From an uncultured Bacteroides sp. (GTDB lineage: Bacteria > Bacteroidota > Bacteroidia > Bacteroidales > Bacteroidaceae), in the NCBI RefSeq assembly GCF_959029255.1, contig NZ_CAUFUE010000010.1:1-64000 (forward strand): DNA of 64,000 nt, given 5' to 3'. This document shows positions 44,040 through 53,862 of this stretch, piece by piece. Position numbers and translations under genes: made by a program. Numbering within the stretch: the first letter of the stretch is position 1; each line of letters opens with the position of its first letter. The notes beneath the pieces were generated by a model that worked only from the letters and a program-made list of their open reading frames with translations, was not told the origin of the DNA and did not search any database.

Positions 44040-45818
44040 CTATGCAAAAACATCACTCCTCTGAATATAAGCTATCACATCACCTTTATTGATATTGCTG
44101 CCTTGTTGTGCACAAACTTCCACAACGCGTCCCGTGAATCCGGTCATCACTTTCTCATACTCACCCCAAGGTGTAGAGAGATAACAGAACACTTCATCAT
44201 GCTGATATTTTCGCCCTATGAACGGTGCGGTAGAAGGCCCTTCTACAGAAACTTCCCATAATACCTGCCCTTTGGAAGGAGCTATCACCGCATCTGCTTT
44301 CGCACGTTTCAGTTTCTTAATTTCTTCTTCGGAATATCCACTTTTTGCCATAGCGGCATCCTTGGCACGTTGCAATTCGTCCTGGAAACGTTTTTTGGCA
44401 ACACCCGATTTATAATCACGGTATTGGCGGTCGTGCATGGCAAGTTCAAAGAGCTCTTCATCATCTTCACCGTATTCCCAACCATTCTCGTCCATTTCCT
44501 TGCAATACTCATCCAAAGCATCCGGGTAATTCAACTGCGGGTCGGCATCTACAAACTCATATCCTTTGGATTTGGCAAGTTCAACGATTTCAGGAGCCAA
44601 AGCACCCGGAAGTCGCCCGCTCTTGCCCAAAATCATATCCCAGGTATGATTATCTATCATCGTCCAGCGTTCTTCCCCTTTCACCAACTGCATAACATTC
44701 ATCAATGCCACATTCTTCACATATTGGCTAAATGGCGTTACCAAAGGAGGATATCCTAATTTAGGCCAAACATATTCCACTTCATCGAAAAGCATCACCA
44801 GCAAATCGTCAATACTCAGCTCCGGCTGATTCTTTCCTTTCAAAATCATATTAATCCCAGCATGCACACCTTTCAGGTCGGCCATCATGGAACCCATCAT
44901 GCCACCCGGCAATCCGCACTTCAGCAAAAGGGAAGAAGTATGCTTGTTGGTAGGATCCATAAAATAGCCGAGGAAATCATCGATGAATTCCTGTGTCATG
45001 GCACGTGCCTTCATGTAAGCTTTCATATTGATATCAGGTACCTGAAAACCCATATCCCTCAACATCGCCTGCACGGAAATAACGTCCGGATGCACTTTAC
45101 CCCATGACATGGGTTCCATAGCTACGTCAATAATGTCGGCACCGTTTTCGCAAACTTCAAGAATGGAAGCCATGGAAAGTCCCGGTCCGCTATGGCCGTG
45201 ATATTGAATTATCACTTCAGGATGCTTCTCCTTTATGGCTTTTGTCAGCCGTCCCAGCATACCCGGTCGACCGATACCTGCCATATCTTTCAGGCATATT
45301 TCAGGCGCTCCGGCTTCAATCAGGCGGTCGGCGATTGCAGCATAGTATTCTACCGTATGTACAGGTGAATGCGTGATACATAGTGTAGCCTGTGGAATCA
45401 TCCCCGCCTCAAGAGCATAATGAATAGAAGGAATTATATTCCGAGTCTCATTCAGTCCGCAGAAGATGCGGGTTATATCCACCCCCTGCGCATGCTTCAC
45501 TTTGTACATCAGACGGCGTACATCTGCCGGAACCGGATACATACGCAACGCATTCAGTCCACGGTCGAGCATGTGTGTCTGTATGCCTGCCTCATGAAAA
45601 GGTTTAATGAAAGCGCGTACTGCTTTGTTGGGGTTTTCACCATAGAGAAGGTTTACTTGCTCAAAAGCTCCTCCATTAGTCTCCACGCGGGCAAAGCAAC
45701 CCATTTCAACAATCAGCGGGGCAATACGAACCAATTGGTCCACCCTAGGCTGATATTTACCGGACGATTGCCACATGTCACGATAAACAAGACTGAATTT
45801 AATCTCCTTTTTCATCAT
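44040..45818 (-). CDS. Oxaloacetate decarboxylase / pyruvate carboxylase carboxyltransferase-like subunit with a biotin-less lipoyl fold
   Basis: 592 residues. The N-terminal HMGL-like carboxyltransferase barrel keeps metal-site residues Asp14 (YRDMWQSS), Lys177 in EICLKDMAG (the residue carbamylated in the family) and His207/His209 in QYHGHSGPG. A conserved C-terminal extension follows, then a biotinyl/lipoyl-like domain (about 520-592: VIAPSKGQVLW to NINKGDVIAYI). Where the biotinylated AMKM would be expected the sequence reads STPWGEYEKV, so the usual biotin lysine is absent; a separate biotin carrier protein may be used. It probably takes part in sodium-linked or anaplerotic carboxyl transfer between pyruvate and oxaloacetate or methylmalonyl-CoA. 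A TATATTTG box (45871-45864) lies 45 bases upstream. Confidence 0.85.
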   Translation of the reverse strand: MMKKEIKFSLVYRDMWQSSGKYQPRVDQLVRIAPLIVEMGCFARVETNGGAFEQVNLLYGENPNKAVRAFIKPFHEAGIQTHMLDRGLNALRMYPVPADVRRLMYKVKHAQGVDITRIFCGLNETRNIIPSIHYALEAGMIPQATLCITHSPVHTVEYYAAIADRLIEAGAPEICLKDMAGIGRPGMLGRLTKAIKEKHPEVIIQYHGHSGPGLSMASILEVCENGADIIDVAMEPMSWGKVHPDVISVQAMLRDMGFQVPDINMKAYMKARAMTQEFIDDFLGYFMDPTNKHTSSLLLKCGLPGGMMGSMMADLKGVHAGINMILKGKNQPELSIDDLLVMLFDEVEYVWPKLGYPPLVTPFSQYVKNVALMNVMQLVKGEERWTMIDNHTWDMILGKSGRLPGALAPEIVELAKSKGYEFVDADPQLNYPDALDEYCKEMDENGWEYGEDDEELFELAMHDRQYRDYKSGVAKKRFQDELQRAKDAAMAKSGYSEEEIKKLKRAKADAVIAPSKGQVLWEVSVEGPSTAPFIGRKYQHDEVFCYLSTPWGEYEKVMTGFTGRVVEVCAQQGSNINKGDVIAYIQRSDVFA

Positions 45819-45863
45819 AGTCAGTAATTAGTGATTTTTTCTTTTCGGTTAACTTAATATATA

Positions 45864-45905
45864 CAAATATAAAGGATTATTCTGACATATAGTCAAAATA
45901 ATCCT
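45864..45905 (-). promoter_or_regulatory. Terminator of the sigma gene overlapping the promoter of the carboxyltransferase gene
   Basis: AGGATTATT (45873-45881) pairs with AATAATCCT (45897-45905), with TGAC/GTCA continuing the stem; it follows the sigma-factor gene on the minus strand. Immediately after it lies TATATTTG (45871-45864), a -7 box for the next gene, with TTTG at 45897-45894 inside the stem as a possible -33 (22-base spacer). Confidence 0.55.
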
Positions 45906-45992
45906 ATTAAATTTCAGTAAAAAGAGATGTTTTATATCATAATGTCAAATATTTCATTCATTTGATACAGACAGTAAAGTATAAAGGGTTGA

Positions 45993-46496
45993 TTAAACAA
46001 AGTCCTTCAACTCGTCTTGCAATTTTTGTCTCGTAAAAAATATACGGCTTTTCACTGTTCCCAATGGCAATCCAAGTCGTTCGGCTATCTCACGGTACTT
46101 AAAACCGGAAACATGCATGGAAAAAGGGACTTTATAATCACGTGGCAATGAATTGACGATGCGATGCATTTCTTTTAAATCATAAGCCCCTTCAGTGCTT
46201 GCGAAACCGGAGTCTTGGGGCATACTCAAATGATACAAATTATCTGTTTGGTCTACAAATGTCTGTTCACGGACAATTTTTCGATAGTTATTAATAAAGA
46301 TGTTACGCATGATTGTGTACATCCACCCCTTAAAATTGGTATCTGGTTCAAATTTGTCCTCATTATCTAAGGCTTTTAGAGATGTCTCCTGCAACAAATC
46401 ATTCGCTTCTTCCCGATCGGCCGTCAATTTGTATGCAAAGCGAAGCAGTTCTTCTTGCACAGCAAGTAAGTCTTTTCTAAAACTGTAAGTATTCAT
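45993..46496 (-). CDS. ECF-type RNA polymerase sigma factor
   Basis: 167 residues. Region 2: LRFAYKLTADREEANDLLQETSLKAL and FKGWMYTIMRNIFINNYRK; region 4: LPRDYKVPFSMHVSGFKYREIAERLGLPLGTVKSRIFFTRQKLQDEL. No FecR-type anti-sigma gene or SusCD pair is next to it, so its control is not visible. It is probably not part of an operon with the carboxyltransferase gene, given the hairpin and promoter between them. A 34-base palindrome lies 100 bases upstream. Confidence 0.95.
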   Translation of the reverse strand: MNTYSFRKDLLAVQEELLRFAYKLTADREEANDLLQETSLKALDNEDKFEPDTNFKGWMYTIMRNIFINNYRKIVREQTFVDQTDNLYHLSMPQDSGFASTEGAYDLKEMHRIVNSLPRDYKVPFSMHVSGFKYREIAERLGLPLGTVKSRIFFTRQKLQDELKDFV

Positions 46497-46595
46497 ACTT
46501 TGCTAAATTTTTTATGGTTAATATTCGTTTAGGTTTTATGCCTGCAAGTATACGGAGGATTTCAAATGTCTAAGGATGAGATACCATTTTTATTT

Positions 46596-46629
46596 GGGGT
46601 AAAAACTGTCAATTGATAGTTTTCACCCC
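46596..46629. other. Palindrome upstream of the sigma-factor gene
   Basis: GGGGT (46596-46600) with ACCCC (46625-46629) and AAAACT (46602-46607) with AGTTTT (46618-46623) form a 34-base near-perfect palindrome. No T-run follows in the minus direction. It lies between the TRIC gene and the sigma gene and could be an operator or transcript-end structure. Confidence 0.45.
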
Positions 46630-46749
46630 TATTTTGACTGTTTTCGGGTGCCGAATCCCCCTTTGTAGGGTACAAAAGAGTAGCAAATCCCCCTAAAAAT
46701 AAAGAAAATATATCTAAGCGATAACCAAATTTAGAAAAGTGTTCTTGAA

Positions 46750-47370
46750 TTATATTTCTTCTTCATTCCCGGAAAGAATCGGAAGACAGATTTTGTATTT
46801 CACCGCCAAGATACGGGTTACAAAGACCGTAACGCCACCAACTACCTGGCAGGCGTACGACTCCATCCCCACAAGGTCGCACAGCCAGTAGAAAGTTCCT
46901 CCTACCACGCACGCCATGGCATAAATCTCCTTGCGGAATATCAGCGGAATTTCATTGATGAACACATCACGAATGACACCTCCTGCCGCACCGGTAATGC
47001 TACCCATGATAATGGCCACCCAGAACGGATATCCCAATGCAATGCTCTTGCCCACGCCGACCACTGTAAACAGCGCCAAGCCGATGCTGTCGAATATAAA
47101 AAAGGTGTTATGAAGATGAATCAGATGTTTTCCAAAGAAGATAACCCACAAAAGAGCCAGACCGGTACAGATTAAATAGATAGGGTCGGTCATCCAGCCG
47201 GGAGTAACATCCAGCAGAAGATCACGTATCGTACCGCCACCGATAGCCGTAACAAAACCCACCACGTAAGCCCCAAACCAATCAAACCGCTTTGCTGAAG
47301 CCAGACGTATGCCACTGATGGCAAAGGCAAAAGTACCTATAAAATCGAGTATCTGAACAAATGTAGGCAT
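46750..47370 (-). CDS. TRIC-family cation channel (UPF0126)
   Basis: 206 residues with seven membrane helices, built as a repeat. Conserved glycine-rich segments are present: FIGTFAFAISGIRLASAKRFDWFGAYVVGFVTAIGGGTIRDLLLD and GSITGAAGGVIRDVFINEIPLIFRKEIYA. Prokaryotic TRIC proteins are trimeric potassium-permeable channels. It is divergent from the epimerase gene with a 127-base gap; no partner is visible. Confidence 0.94.
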   Translation of the reverse strand: MPTFVQILDFIGTFAFAISGIRLASAKRFDWFGAYVVGFVTAIGGGTIRDLLLDVTPGWMTDPIYLICTGLALLWVIFFGKHLIHLHNTFFIFDSIGLALFTVVGVGKSIALGYPFWVAIIMGSITGAAGGVIRDVFINEIPLIFRKEIYAMACVVGGTFYWLCDLVGMESYACQVVGGVTVFVTRILAVKYKICLPILSGNEEEI

Positions 47371-47463
47371 GAAAATAGAATTTTAAGATTTATGATTTAA
47401 GATTTATGATTTACACGTATCAATTTTATCGGCAAAGTAACGAATAATTTCCCTAAGAATACG

Positions 47464-47471
47464 TATTTTTG
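47464..47471 (+). promoter_or_regulatory. -7 box of the epimerase gene
   Basis: TATTTTTG, 26 bases before the ATG at 47498. No clear -33 element. Confidence 0.4.
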
Positions 47472-47497
47472 TCTCATCATTTTTCACCTTATAAACA

Positions 47498-48592
47498 ATG
47501 AAAGTAACCATCGTATCGGGAGCACGTCCCAACTTCATGAAAATAGCCCCTATCTGCCGTGCCATCGACGCAGCCAGGGAAGCCGGGAAAAGAATTTCAT
47601 ACCGTATTGTATACACCGGTTCTAAAGATGACGCCACTTTGGATGCCTCTCTTTTTTCAGACCTCGCCATGAAAAGCCCAGATGGTTATCTGGGAATTAG
47701 CGGACGTGACCACTCGCAAGTTGCCGCTTCCATCATGTTGGCTTTTGAAAAAGAGCTAAACGAACATCCGGCACAGGTGGTGCTTGTGGTAGATGACATG
47801 ACCGCCACAATGAGTTGTGCCATCGTCGCTAAGAAACGTGGACTGAAAGTGGCGCACGTCATTGCCGGTACGCGTTCATTTGATATGAATATGCCACGCG
47901 AAGTGAACCGTACGATAGTAGATGCCATTTCAGATTATCTTTTCACTGCCGGCATGGTGGCCAACCGTAATCTTAACCAAGAAGGCATGATACCGGAATA
48001 TATTCATTATGTAGGCAATATCCTCATCGATACCATTCGCTATAATCGCCACCGCTTGGTGCAACCTTTGTGGTTCAACAGCCTTGGTTTGCGTAAAGGC
48101 AACTATATCTTATTGACTTTAAACCGCCACGACCTACTGGAAAAAAAGGCCGTGCTACACTCCCTGATGCAAACTCTTATGGAGAAAGCCAATGGAATGC
48201 CGATTGTCGCCCCCCTGCATCCATACGTAGGGAAAGCATTGAAATCATTGGACTTGGACGCTCCGAACCTGCATATCCTGCCTCCGCAGAGTTATCTGCA
48301 CTTCGGTTTTCTCATCAATCAGGCTAAGGGCATCGTGACCGATTCCGGAAATATCGCCGAAGAAGCCACTTTCCTCGATGTTCCTTGCATCACCCTCAAT
48401 ACATACGCCGAACATCCTGAAACCTGGCGCATCGGTACCAACGAATTGGTAGGTGAAAACTCATTCGCCCTCTCCGCTTCACTGGATAAGTTACTTCAAG
48501 GTGAATGGAAGCATGCCACCTTGCCGGAGCGGTGGGATGGACGCACTGCAGAGCGCATTGTGCAGACGCTTATAAACGGGGAAAAACTATAA
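47498..48592 (+). CDS. wecB: UDP-N-acetylglucosamine 2-epimerase (non-hydrolysing)
   Basis: 364 residues. Converts UDP-GlcNAc to UDP-ManNAc for surface glycans. Motifs: VSGARPNFMKIAPICRAID (5-23), VVLVVDDMTATMSCAIVAKKRG, HVIAGTRSFDMNMPREVNRTIVDAISDYLF, LTLNRHDLLE and VTDSGNIAEEATFLDVPCITLN with GT-B-like architecture. GTRSFD here in place of the usual EAGLRS/T segment is noted. A TATTTTTG box lies at 47464-47471, 26 bases upstream. It is followed by a hairpin terminator and is not inside a polysaccharide locus. Confidence 0.92.
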   Translation: MKVTIVSGARPNFMKIAPICRAIDAAREAGKRISYRIVYTGSKDDATLDASLFSDLAMKSPDGYLGISGRDHSQVAASIMLAFEKELNEHPAQVVLVVDDMTATMSCAIVAKKRGLKVAHVIAGTRSFDMNMPREVNRTIVDAISDYLFTAGMVANRNLNQEGMIPEYIHYVGNILIDTIRYNRHRLVQPLWFNSLGLRKGNYILLTLNRHDLLEKKAVLHSLMQTLMEKANGMPIVAPLHPYVGKALKSLDLDAPNLHILPPQSYLHFGFLINQAKGIVTDSGNIAEEATFLDVPCITLNTYAEHPETWRIGTNELVGENSFALSASLDKLLQGEWKHATLPERWDGRTAERIVQTLINGEKL

Positions 48593-48622
48593 ATAAAGGT
48601 AGCCGGATTTTCTTTCCTGCAA

Positions 48623-48700
48623 AAAAATTACGAGTTGTACAACCCAAGCAGTATAAGTTTTATGACTTATATGTGATGAGTCGTACAACTCGTAAATTTT
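48623..48700 (+). terminator. Terminator of the epimerase gene
   Basis: TTACGAGTTGTAC (48628-48640) pairs with GTACAACTCGTAA (48683-48695) and is flanked by an A-run before and ATTTTTATT after; a small inner hairpin (ATAAGT/ACTTAT) sits in the loop. The rest of the 48593-48908 gap is AT-rich, with only a TAACTTTG box at 48891-48898 for the next gene. Confidence 0.75.
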
Positions 48701-48890
48701 TATTAGTAATCACAACATTGGAGGCTCAGGGAGATATAATTATTGTTCCGACAGATTTTCTTTATAAAGCATATTAAAAGGAAAATAAATAATGACAACT
48801 GAGAAAATAAGAAATCCCTTTATGCTTCTTCTTTAAACATCCCTCTCATTTCTTTAAAATATATTTGCTTCTTGTTTAACTGTAATTTGT

Positions 48891-48898
48891 TAACTTTG
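48891..48898 (+). promoter_or_regulatory. -7 box of the DUF5686 gene
   Basis: TAACTTTG, ten bases before the ATG at 48909; TTTG at 48864-48867 is a possible -33 element at a 23-base spacing. Confidence 0.45.
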
Positions 48899-48908
48899 CA
48901 GCCTGATT

Positions 48909-51503
48909 ATGAAATATATGAAGCAATTATATACCATTACTATTTTATTCTTGCTATCCTTATTTGCCTCTACAGGCGCATCGGCACAGATAAAAGGCGT
49001 TATTACTGACTCCCTCACTCACGAACCGTTGATGTATATCACTGTTCAATATGAGGGAAAAGGCGTGGGTAGTATCTCCAATGCCGACGGAGAATATCAT
49101 GTAGAAACTCATAAAGGATGGAATGAACTGACCTTCTCTGCCATCGGATACGTCACGAAGAAAGTAAAATTTGCTCCAGGTACCAAAGTATTAAACGTAA
49201 AGATGGTGCCTGCCGACGTTATGCTTTCTGAAGTCGTCGTTAAACCGAAGAAGGAGAAATATTCGCGCAAGAACAATCCTGCCGTGGAGTTTATGAAGAA
49301 GGTCATTGAAAACAAGAAAGCTCTGAAATTGGAGGAGAATGACTACTACCAATATCAGAAATACGAGAAGATGAAAATGTCCATGAACGACGTTACGCCG
49401 GAAAAGATGGAAAAAGGCATCTACAAGAAATTCTCTTTTTTCAAAGACCAGGTAGAACTGTCCCCCAAGACCAATAAGATGATTTTGCCTATCTCCATCA
49501 AGGAGACGGCTTCCAAGACTATCTATCGTAAAAGTCCTAAAAGCGAAAAAACGATCATCGAAGGTATGAACTCCACCGGTATCGAAGAATTCTTCAGTAC
49601 GGGTGATATGCTGGGGACTATCCTGACCGATGTATTTTCGGACGTAAACATCTATGATGACGATATCCGTTTGTTGCAGCGCCGTTTCGTCAGTCCCATA
49701 GGGCGAGGTGCCATCAGTTTCTATAAATACTACCTCATGGACACCCTGATGGTAGACAAACAGGAATGCGTGCATCTTACTTTCGTTCCTCAGAATTCCC
49801 AGGATTTCGGTTTTACGGGGCATCTATACGTCGTAAAAGATTCTACTTACGCCGTTAAGAAATGTGTCATGAATCTCCCTAAAAAAACAGGTGTCAACTT
49901 TGTGGAGAACCTCGATATCGTGCAGCAATTCGAACAATTGCCTGATGGCAACTGGGTGCTTACTGACGATGATATGACCGTGGAACTTGCATTGATGAAA
50001 GGTATACAGGGGCTTGAGGTACAGCGAACGACCAAGTATACCGACTATAAATTTGATGAGATAGAACCCCGGCTGTTCCGTTTGAAAGGAAGTGTCATCA
50101 AAGAAGCCAATATGCTTTCGAAGAGCGATGAATACTGGGCTCAGGTGCGTCAGGTACCACTCACAAAGAAAGAGAGTAACATGGACATTTTCATGAACCG
50201 TATTGAACAAATACCAGGTTTTAAATATGTTATTTTCGGAGCGAAAGCACTTATTGAGAATTTTGTTGAGACGGGTAGCAAGAAACATCCGAGTAAATTC
50301 GACTTTGGCCCCATCAACACCATGATTACCAGTAACTATGTAAACGGTACCCGTTTCCGTGTCAGCGGTATGACTACCGGAAATCTTGATCCGCACTGGA
50401 GTTTCAGCGGATATGGCGCATACGGTACGAGAGATAAAAAATGGTTTTATTCCGGGCAAGCCGCTTATTCATTCAATAAGCGCGAATACGTATTATGGGA
50501 ATTCCCCAAACACTACCTCGGTTTCAAGTACACATACGACGTCATGTCGCCTATGGACAAGTATCTGGAAACCGATAAAGATAATATGTTTGTCGGCTGG
50601 AAGTGGACAAAAGTGGACCAAATGTCTTATATGCGTGACGCTACTTTGATGTATGAACTGGAGACCAATGCCGGCTTTTCAGTCAAAGCCATGGCACGTC
50701 ATCGTAACGACCAACCTGCCGGAATGCTTCAATATTGGAAAAACAATGGGGACGTTCCCGGTGAATGGGATCAAAAGAATACATTGGTACATGACATCAC
50801 TACTGCCGAACTAGGTGTCACCTTGCGCTATGCTCCCGGTGAGACATTTGTCAACACCAAGCAACGCCGTGTCCCCGTATCGCTGGATGCTCCTATTTTT
50901 TCCCTCTCCCACACTATCGGTTTTAAAGGCGTGTTAGGTGGAGAATACAATTTTAACCTGACAGAAGCGAGTATCCGCAAACGCTTTTGGTTTGGTTCAT
51001 GGGGTAAACTGGATGTCACGGCACGTGCCGGGGCTCAATGGAACACGGTTCCGTTCCCTTTATTGAACCTGCCGATGGCAAATCTTTCATACATCACGCA
51101 ACATAATGAATCGTTCTCGCTCATCAACAACATGGAGTTCCTGAACGACCGTTATGCTTCTCTTGCCCTGACATACGACATGAACGGAAAGCTTTTCAAC
51201 CGCATCCCGCTTATCAAGAAACTCAAATGGCGTGAAGCGTTCCGCATCCGTGGGTTGTGGGGCACATTGACAGACAAGAACAATCCATATAAAAGCAGCA
51301 ACCCCGATTTGTTCCTGTTCCCGATGCGGGATGGTATGCCTACCAGTTATGTAATGGGTAAAACGCCCTATATAGAAGCCAGTGTAGGCATATACAATAT
51401 TTTCAAATTGCTGCATATTGAATATGTCCGCCGTCTTACCTATACGGATATTCCGGGAGTGAAGAAAGGCGGTATCCGGTTTATGATTTTAATGATATTC
51501 TAA
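48909..51503 (+). CDS. Outer-membrane protein with carboxypeptidase-like domain and DUF5686
   Basis: 864 residues. Signal peptide (to about residue 27, GASAQ), a carboxypeptidase regulatory-like domain (IKGVITDSLTHEPLMYITVQYEGKGVGSISNADGEYHV), then the long DUF5686 region (KYSRKNNPAVEFMKKVIENKKALKLEENDYYQYQKYEKMKM onward) and a C-terminal barrel ending in GGIRFMILMIF with a terminal aromatic residue. The family is restricted to Bacteroidetes and its function is unknown. rarA begins three bases after the stop, so translation may be coupled. Confidence 0.9.
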   Translation: MKYMKQLYTITILFLLSLFASTGASAQIKGVITDSLTHEPLMYITVQYEGKGVGSISNADGEYHVETHKGWNELTFSAIGYVTKKVKFAPGTKVLNVKMVPADVMLSEVVVKPKKEKYSRKNNPAVEFMKKVIENKKALKLEENDYYQYQKYEKMKMSMNDVTPEKMEKGIYKKFSFFKDQVELSPKTNKMILPISIKETASKTIYRKSPKSEKTIIEGMNSTGIEEFFSTGDMLGTILTDVFSDVNIYDDDIRLLQRRFVSPIGRGAISFYKYYLMDTLMVDKQECVHLTFVPQNSQDFGFTGHLYVVKDSTYAVKKCVMNLPKKTGVNFVENLDIVQQFEQLPDGNWVLTDDDMTVELALMKGIQGLEVQRTTKYTDYKFDEIEPRLFRLKGSVIKEANMLSKSDEYWAQVRQVPLTKKESNMDIFMNRIEQIPGFKYVIFGAKALIENFVETGSKKHPSKFDFGPINTMITSNYVNGTRFRVSGMTTGNLDPHWSFSGYGAYGTRDKKWFYSGQAAYSFNKREYVLWEFPKHYLGFKYTYDVMSPMDKYLETDKDNMFVGWKWTKVDQMSYMRDATLMYELETNAGFSVKAMARHRNDQPAGMLQYWKNNGDVPGEWDQKNTLVHDITTAELGVTLRYAPGETFVNTKQRRVPVSLDAPIFSLSHTIGFKGVLGGEYNFNLTEASIRKRFWFGSWGKLDVTARAGAQWNTVPFPLLNLPMANLSYITQHNESFSLINNMEFLNDRYASLALTYDMNGKLFNRIPLIKKLKWREAFRIRGLWGTLTDKNNPYKSSNPDLFLFPMRDGMPTSYVMGKTPYIEASVGIYNIFKLLHIEYVRRLTYTDIPGVKKGGIRFMILMIF

Positions 51504-51506
51504 GTT

Positions 51507-52790
51507 ATGCCTCCATTAGCAGAACGGCTTCGGCCCAAGACATTAGATGAATACATCGGTCAGAAACACTTAGTGGGACCGGGTGCAGTGCTACGCAAGA
51601 TGATTGACGCAGGGCGTATTTCCTCGTTTATACTTTGGGGACCACCGGGAGTAGGAAAAACGACATTGGCACAGATTATTGCCAACAAGCTCGATACTCC
51701 ATTTTATACTCTCAGCGCTGTAACTAGCGGGGTAAAAGATGTGCGCGATGTAATAGAGCGTGCCAAAAGTAACCGTTTTTTCTCACAATCAAGTCCGATT
51801 TTGTTTATTGATGAAATTCATCGTTTCAGCAAATCCCAACAAGATTCATTGCTTGGTGCTGTGGAACAAGGTACTGTCACTCTGATAGGTGCTACCACAG
51901 AAAATCCTTCTTTTGAAGTGATTCGTCCTCTGCTCTCCCGTTGTCAACTTTATGTATTAAAGTCGCTGGAAAAGGATGACTTACTGGAATTACTTCAACG
52001 AGCCATTTCAACTGATATTGTTTTAAAAGAGCGGAAGATAGAGCTCAAAGAAACCACCGCCATGCTACGCTATAGCGGTGGAGATGCCCGGAAATTGCTC
52101 AACATCCTCGAACTGGTAGTACAATCCGAAAGTTCTGACCCGGTTGTCATTACTGATGAAATGGTGACCGAACGGTTGCAACAAAACCCGTTGGCATACG
52201 ACAAGGATGGAGAAATGCATTATGATATTATCTCCGCTTTCATAAAATCTATTCGGGGAAGCGATCCCGACGGAGCTATCTACTGGCTTGCACGTATGGT
52301 TGAAGGAGGTGAAGATCCTGCTTTTATTGCCCGGCGTCTTGTCATATCCGCTTCCGAAGATATAGGACTTGCCAATCCCAATGCTTTGTTGATAGCTAAT
52401 GCATGCTTTGACACTATCATGAAAGTGGGTTGGCCCGAAGGACGCATACCATTGGCAGAAGCTACCATATATCTTGCCACAAGTCCTAAGAGCAATTCTG
52501 CTTACATGGCTATTAACAATGCCTTGGAAATTGTAAGGCAGACTGGTAATCTTCCTGTTCCTCTGCACCTTCGCAATGCGCCCACCAAGCTGATGAAACA
52601 GCTGGGCTATGGTGATAATTACAAATATGCTCATGATTATCCCGGCAATTTCGTTCGACAACAGTTCTTGCCCGACGAATTGAAAAACCGGATCATCTGG
52701 GAACCGCAAGACAATGCTGCCGAACTAAAGCATAAAGAACGGATGCAGGCGTTGTGGGGGAAATACTCCCCGAACTCCTTGAAGGGATAA
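51507..52790 (+). CDS. rarA: Replication-associated recombination protein A (AAA+ ATPase)
   Basis: 427 residues. Clamp-loader-like AAA+ domain with Walker [11 protein letters not shown] (44-53), Walker [17 protein letters not shown] and sensor 1 [13 protein letters not shown]; the C-terminal part ([56 protein letters not shown]) is the RarA tetramerisation domain. RarA/MgsA (Mgs1 in yeast) works at stalled replication forks with single-strand-binding protein. It directly follows the DUF5686 gene. Confidence 0.96.
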   Translation: MPPLAERLRPKTLDEYIGQKHLVGPGAVLRKMIDAGRISSFILWGPPGVGKTTLAQIIANKLDTPFYTLSAVTSGVKDVRDVIERAKSNRFFSQSSPILFIDEIHRFSKSQQDSLLGAVEQGTVTLIGATTENPSFEVIRPLLSRCQLYVLKSLEKDDLLELLQRAISTDIVLKERKIELKETTAMLRYSGGDARKLLNILELVVQSESSDPVVITDEMVTERLQQNPLAYDKDGEMHYDIISAFIKSIRGSDPDGAIYWLARMVEGGEDPAFIARRLVISASEDIGLANPNALLIANACFDTIMKVGWPEGRIPLAEATIYLATSPKSNSAYMAINNALEIVRQTGNLPVPLHLRNAPTKLMKQLGYGDNYKYAHDYPGNFVRQQFLPDELKNRIIWEPQDNAAELKHKERMQALWGKYSPNSLKG

Positions 52791-52872
52791 AGGAATACTC
52801 ATTAATATAAATAAAAAAACGAACAATCCTAATCCTCCCCTTAGGAGAACAAGGGATTATAAATCACAAATT

Positions 52873-53829
52873 ATGAAAATAGTAGTATTAGACGGTTATG
52901 CCGCCAATCCCGGAGATTTGTCATGGGATGAATTAAAAGCATTGGGTGAATGTACCATCTATGAGCGCACTTCTCCTGAAGAAATACTGGAACGTGCTGC
53001 CGGAGCAGAAATCCTATTAACCAATAAAGTGGTGCTTAATGCTGAAACTATAGCTGCTCTGATGGAATTGAAATATATCGGAGTTCTTGCCACCGGATAT
53101 AACATTGTGGATGTTACGGCAGCCAAAGAACGCGGTATCATCGTTACCAACATCCCCGCATACAGCACTGCTTCTGTTGCACAGATGGTCTTTGCACATA
53201 TCCTGAATATCGCCCAACGAGTGCAACATTATACTGACGAAGTTCGTGCAGGACGTTGGAGCAACAGCCCTGATTTCTGTTTCTGGGATACTCCGCTCAT
53301 CGAATTGCGTGGAAAAAAAATAGGTATCATTGGATTAGGACATACCGGTTATAATACCGCACGTATTGCCATCGGTTTCGGCATGGAAGTCTATGCCTAC
53401 ACTTCAAAGTCTCCTTTCCAACTTCCTCCCGAAATTAAGAAAATGGAACTTGACGAGATTTTCAGCACATGCGATATCGTCAGCCTGCACTGCCCTCTCA
53501 CCGATGCAACCCGTGAACTGGTAAATGCAGGACGCCTAAAACTGATGAAACCTAACGCAATCCTCATCAACACCGGCCGCGGACCGCTCATCAACGAGCA
53601 AGACCTCGCAGATGCTTTGAACAATGGCACTATCTTTGCCGCCGGTTTGGATGTACTTACCCAAGAACCACCTCGTGCTGATAACCCTCTGCTCACTGCC
53701 AAGAACTGCTATATCACCCCACACATTGCCTGGGCAAGTACCGCAGCACGCGAACGCCTTATGCAGATTATGCTTGAAAATGTGAAAGCTTATTTAAGCG
53801 GAAAACCAGTTAACAATGTTGCCAAGTGA
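52873..53829 (+). CDS. D-2-hydroxyacid dehydrogenase (hydroxypyruvate reductase/glycerate dehydrogenase type)
   Basis: 318 residues. Normal 2-hydroxyacid dehydrogenase layout: GYNIVDVTAAKERGI, the NAD-binding GIIGLGHTGYNTARIAIGFGMEVYAY (about 150-175), catalytic Arg in INTGRGPLINE, Glu in LTQEPPRADNPL and His in CYITPHIAWAS. The GYN and TPHIAW residues match the glycerate dehydrogenase (HprA) group. Unlike the serA product at 27047 it keeps the catalytic His. Product D-glycerate would be a substrate for the kinase at 21687. It starts 82 bases after rarA. Confidence 0.92.
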   Translation: MKIVVLDGYAANPGDLSWDELKALGECTIYERTSPEEILERAAGAEILLTNKVVLNAETIAALMELKYIGVLATGYNIVDVTAAKERGIIVTNIPAYSTASVAQMVFAHILNIAQRVQHYTDEVRAGRWSNSPDFCFWDTPLIELRGKKIGIIGLGHTGYNTARIAIGFGMEVYAYTSKSPFQLPPEIKKMELDEIFSTCDIVSLHCPLTDATRELVNAGRLKLMKPNAILINTGRGPLINEQDLADALNNGTIFAAGLDVLTQEPPRADNPLLTAKNCYITPHIAWASTAARERLMQIMLENVKAYLSGKPVNNVAK

Positions 53830-53862
53830 TAATTAGTATTTGATATTTGATAATTAATCCTC

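Noticed and set aside
48505..48777. A 90-codon frame overlapping the end of the epimerase gene
   Set aside because: It reads through the epimerase gene in another frame and then through the terminator hairpin.
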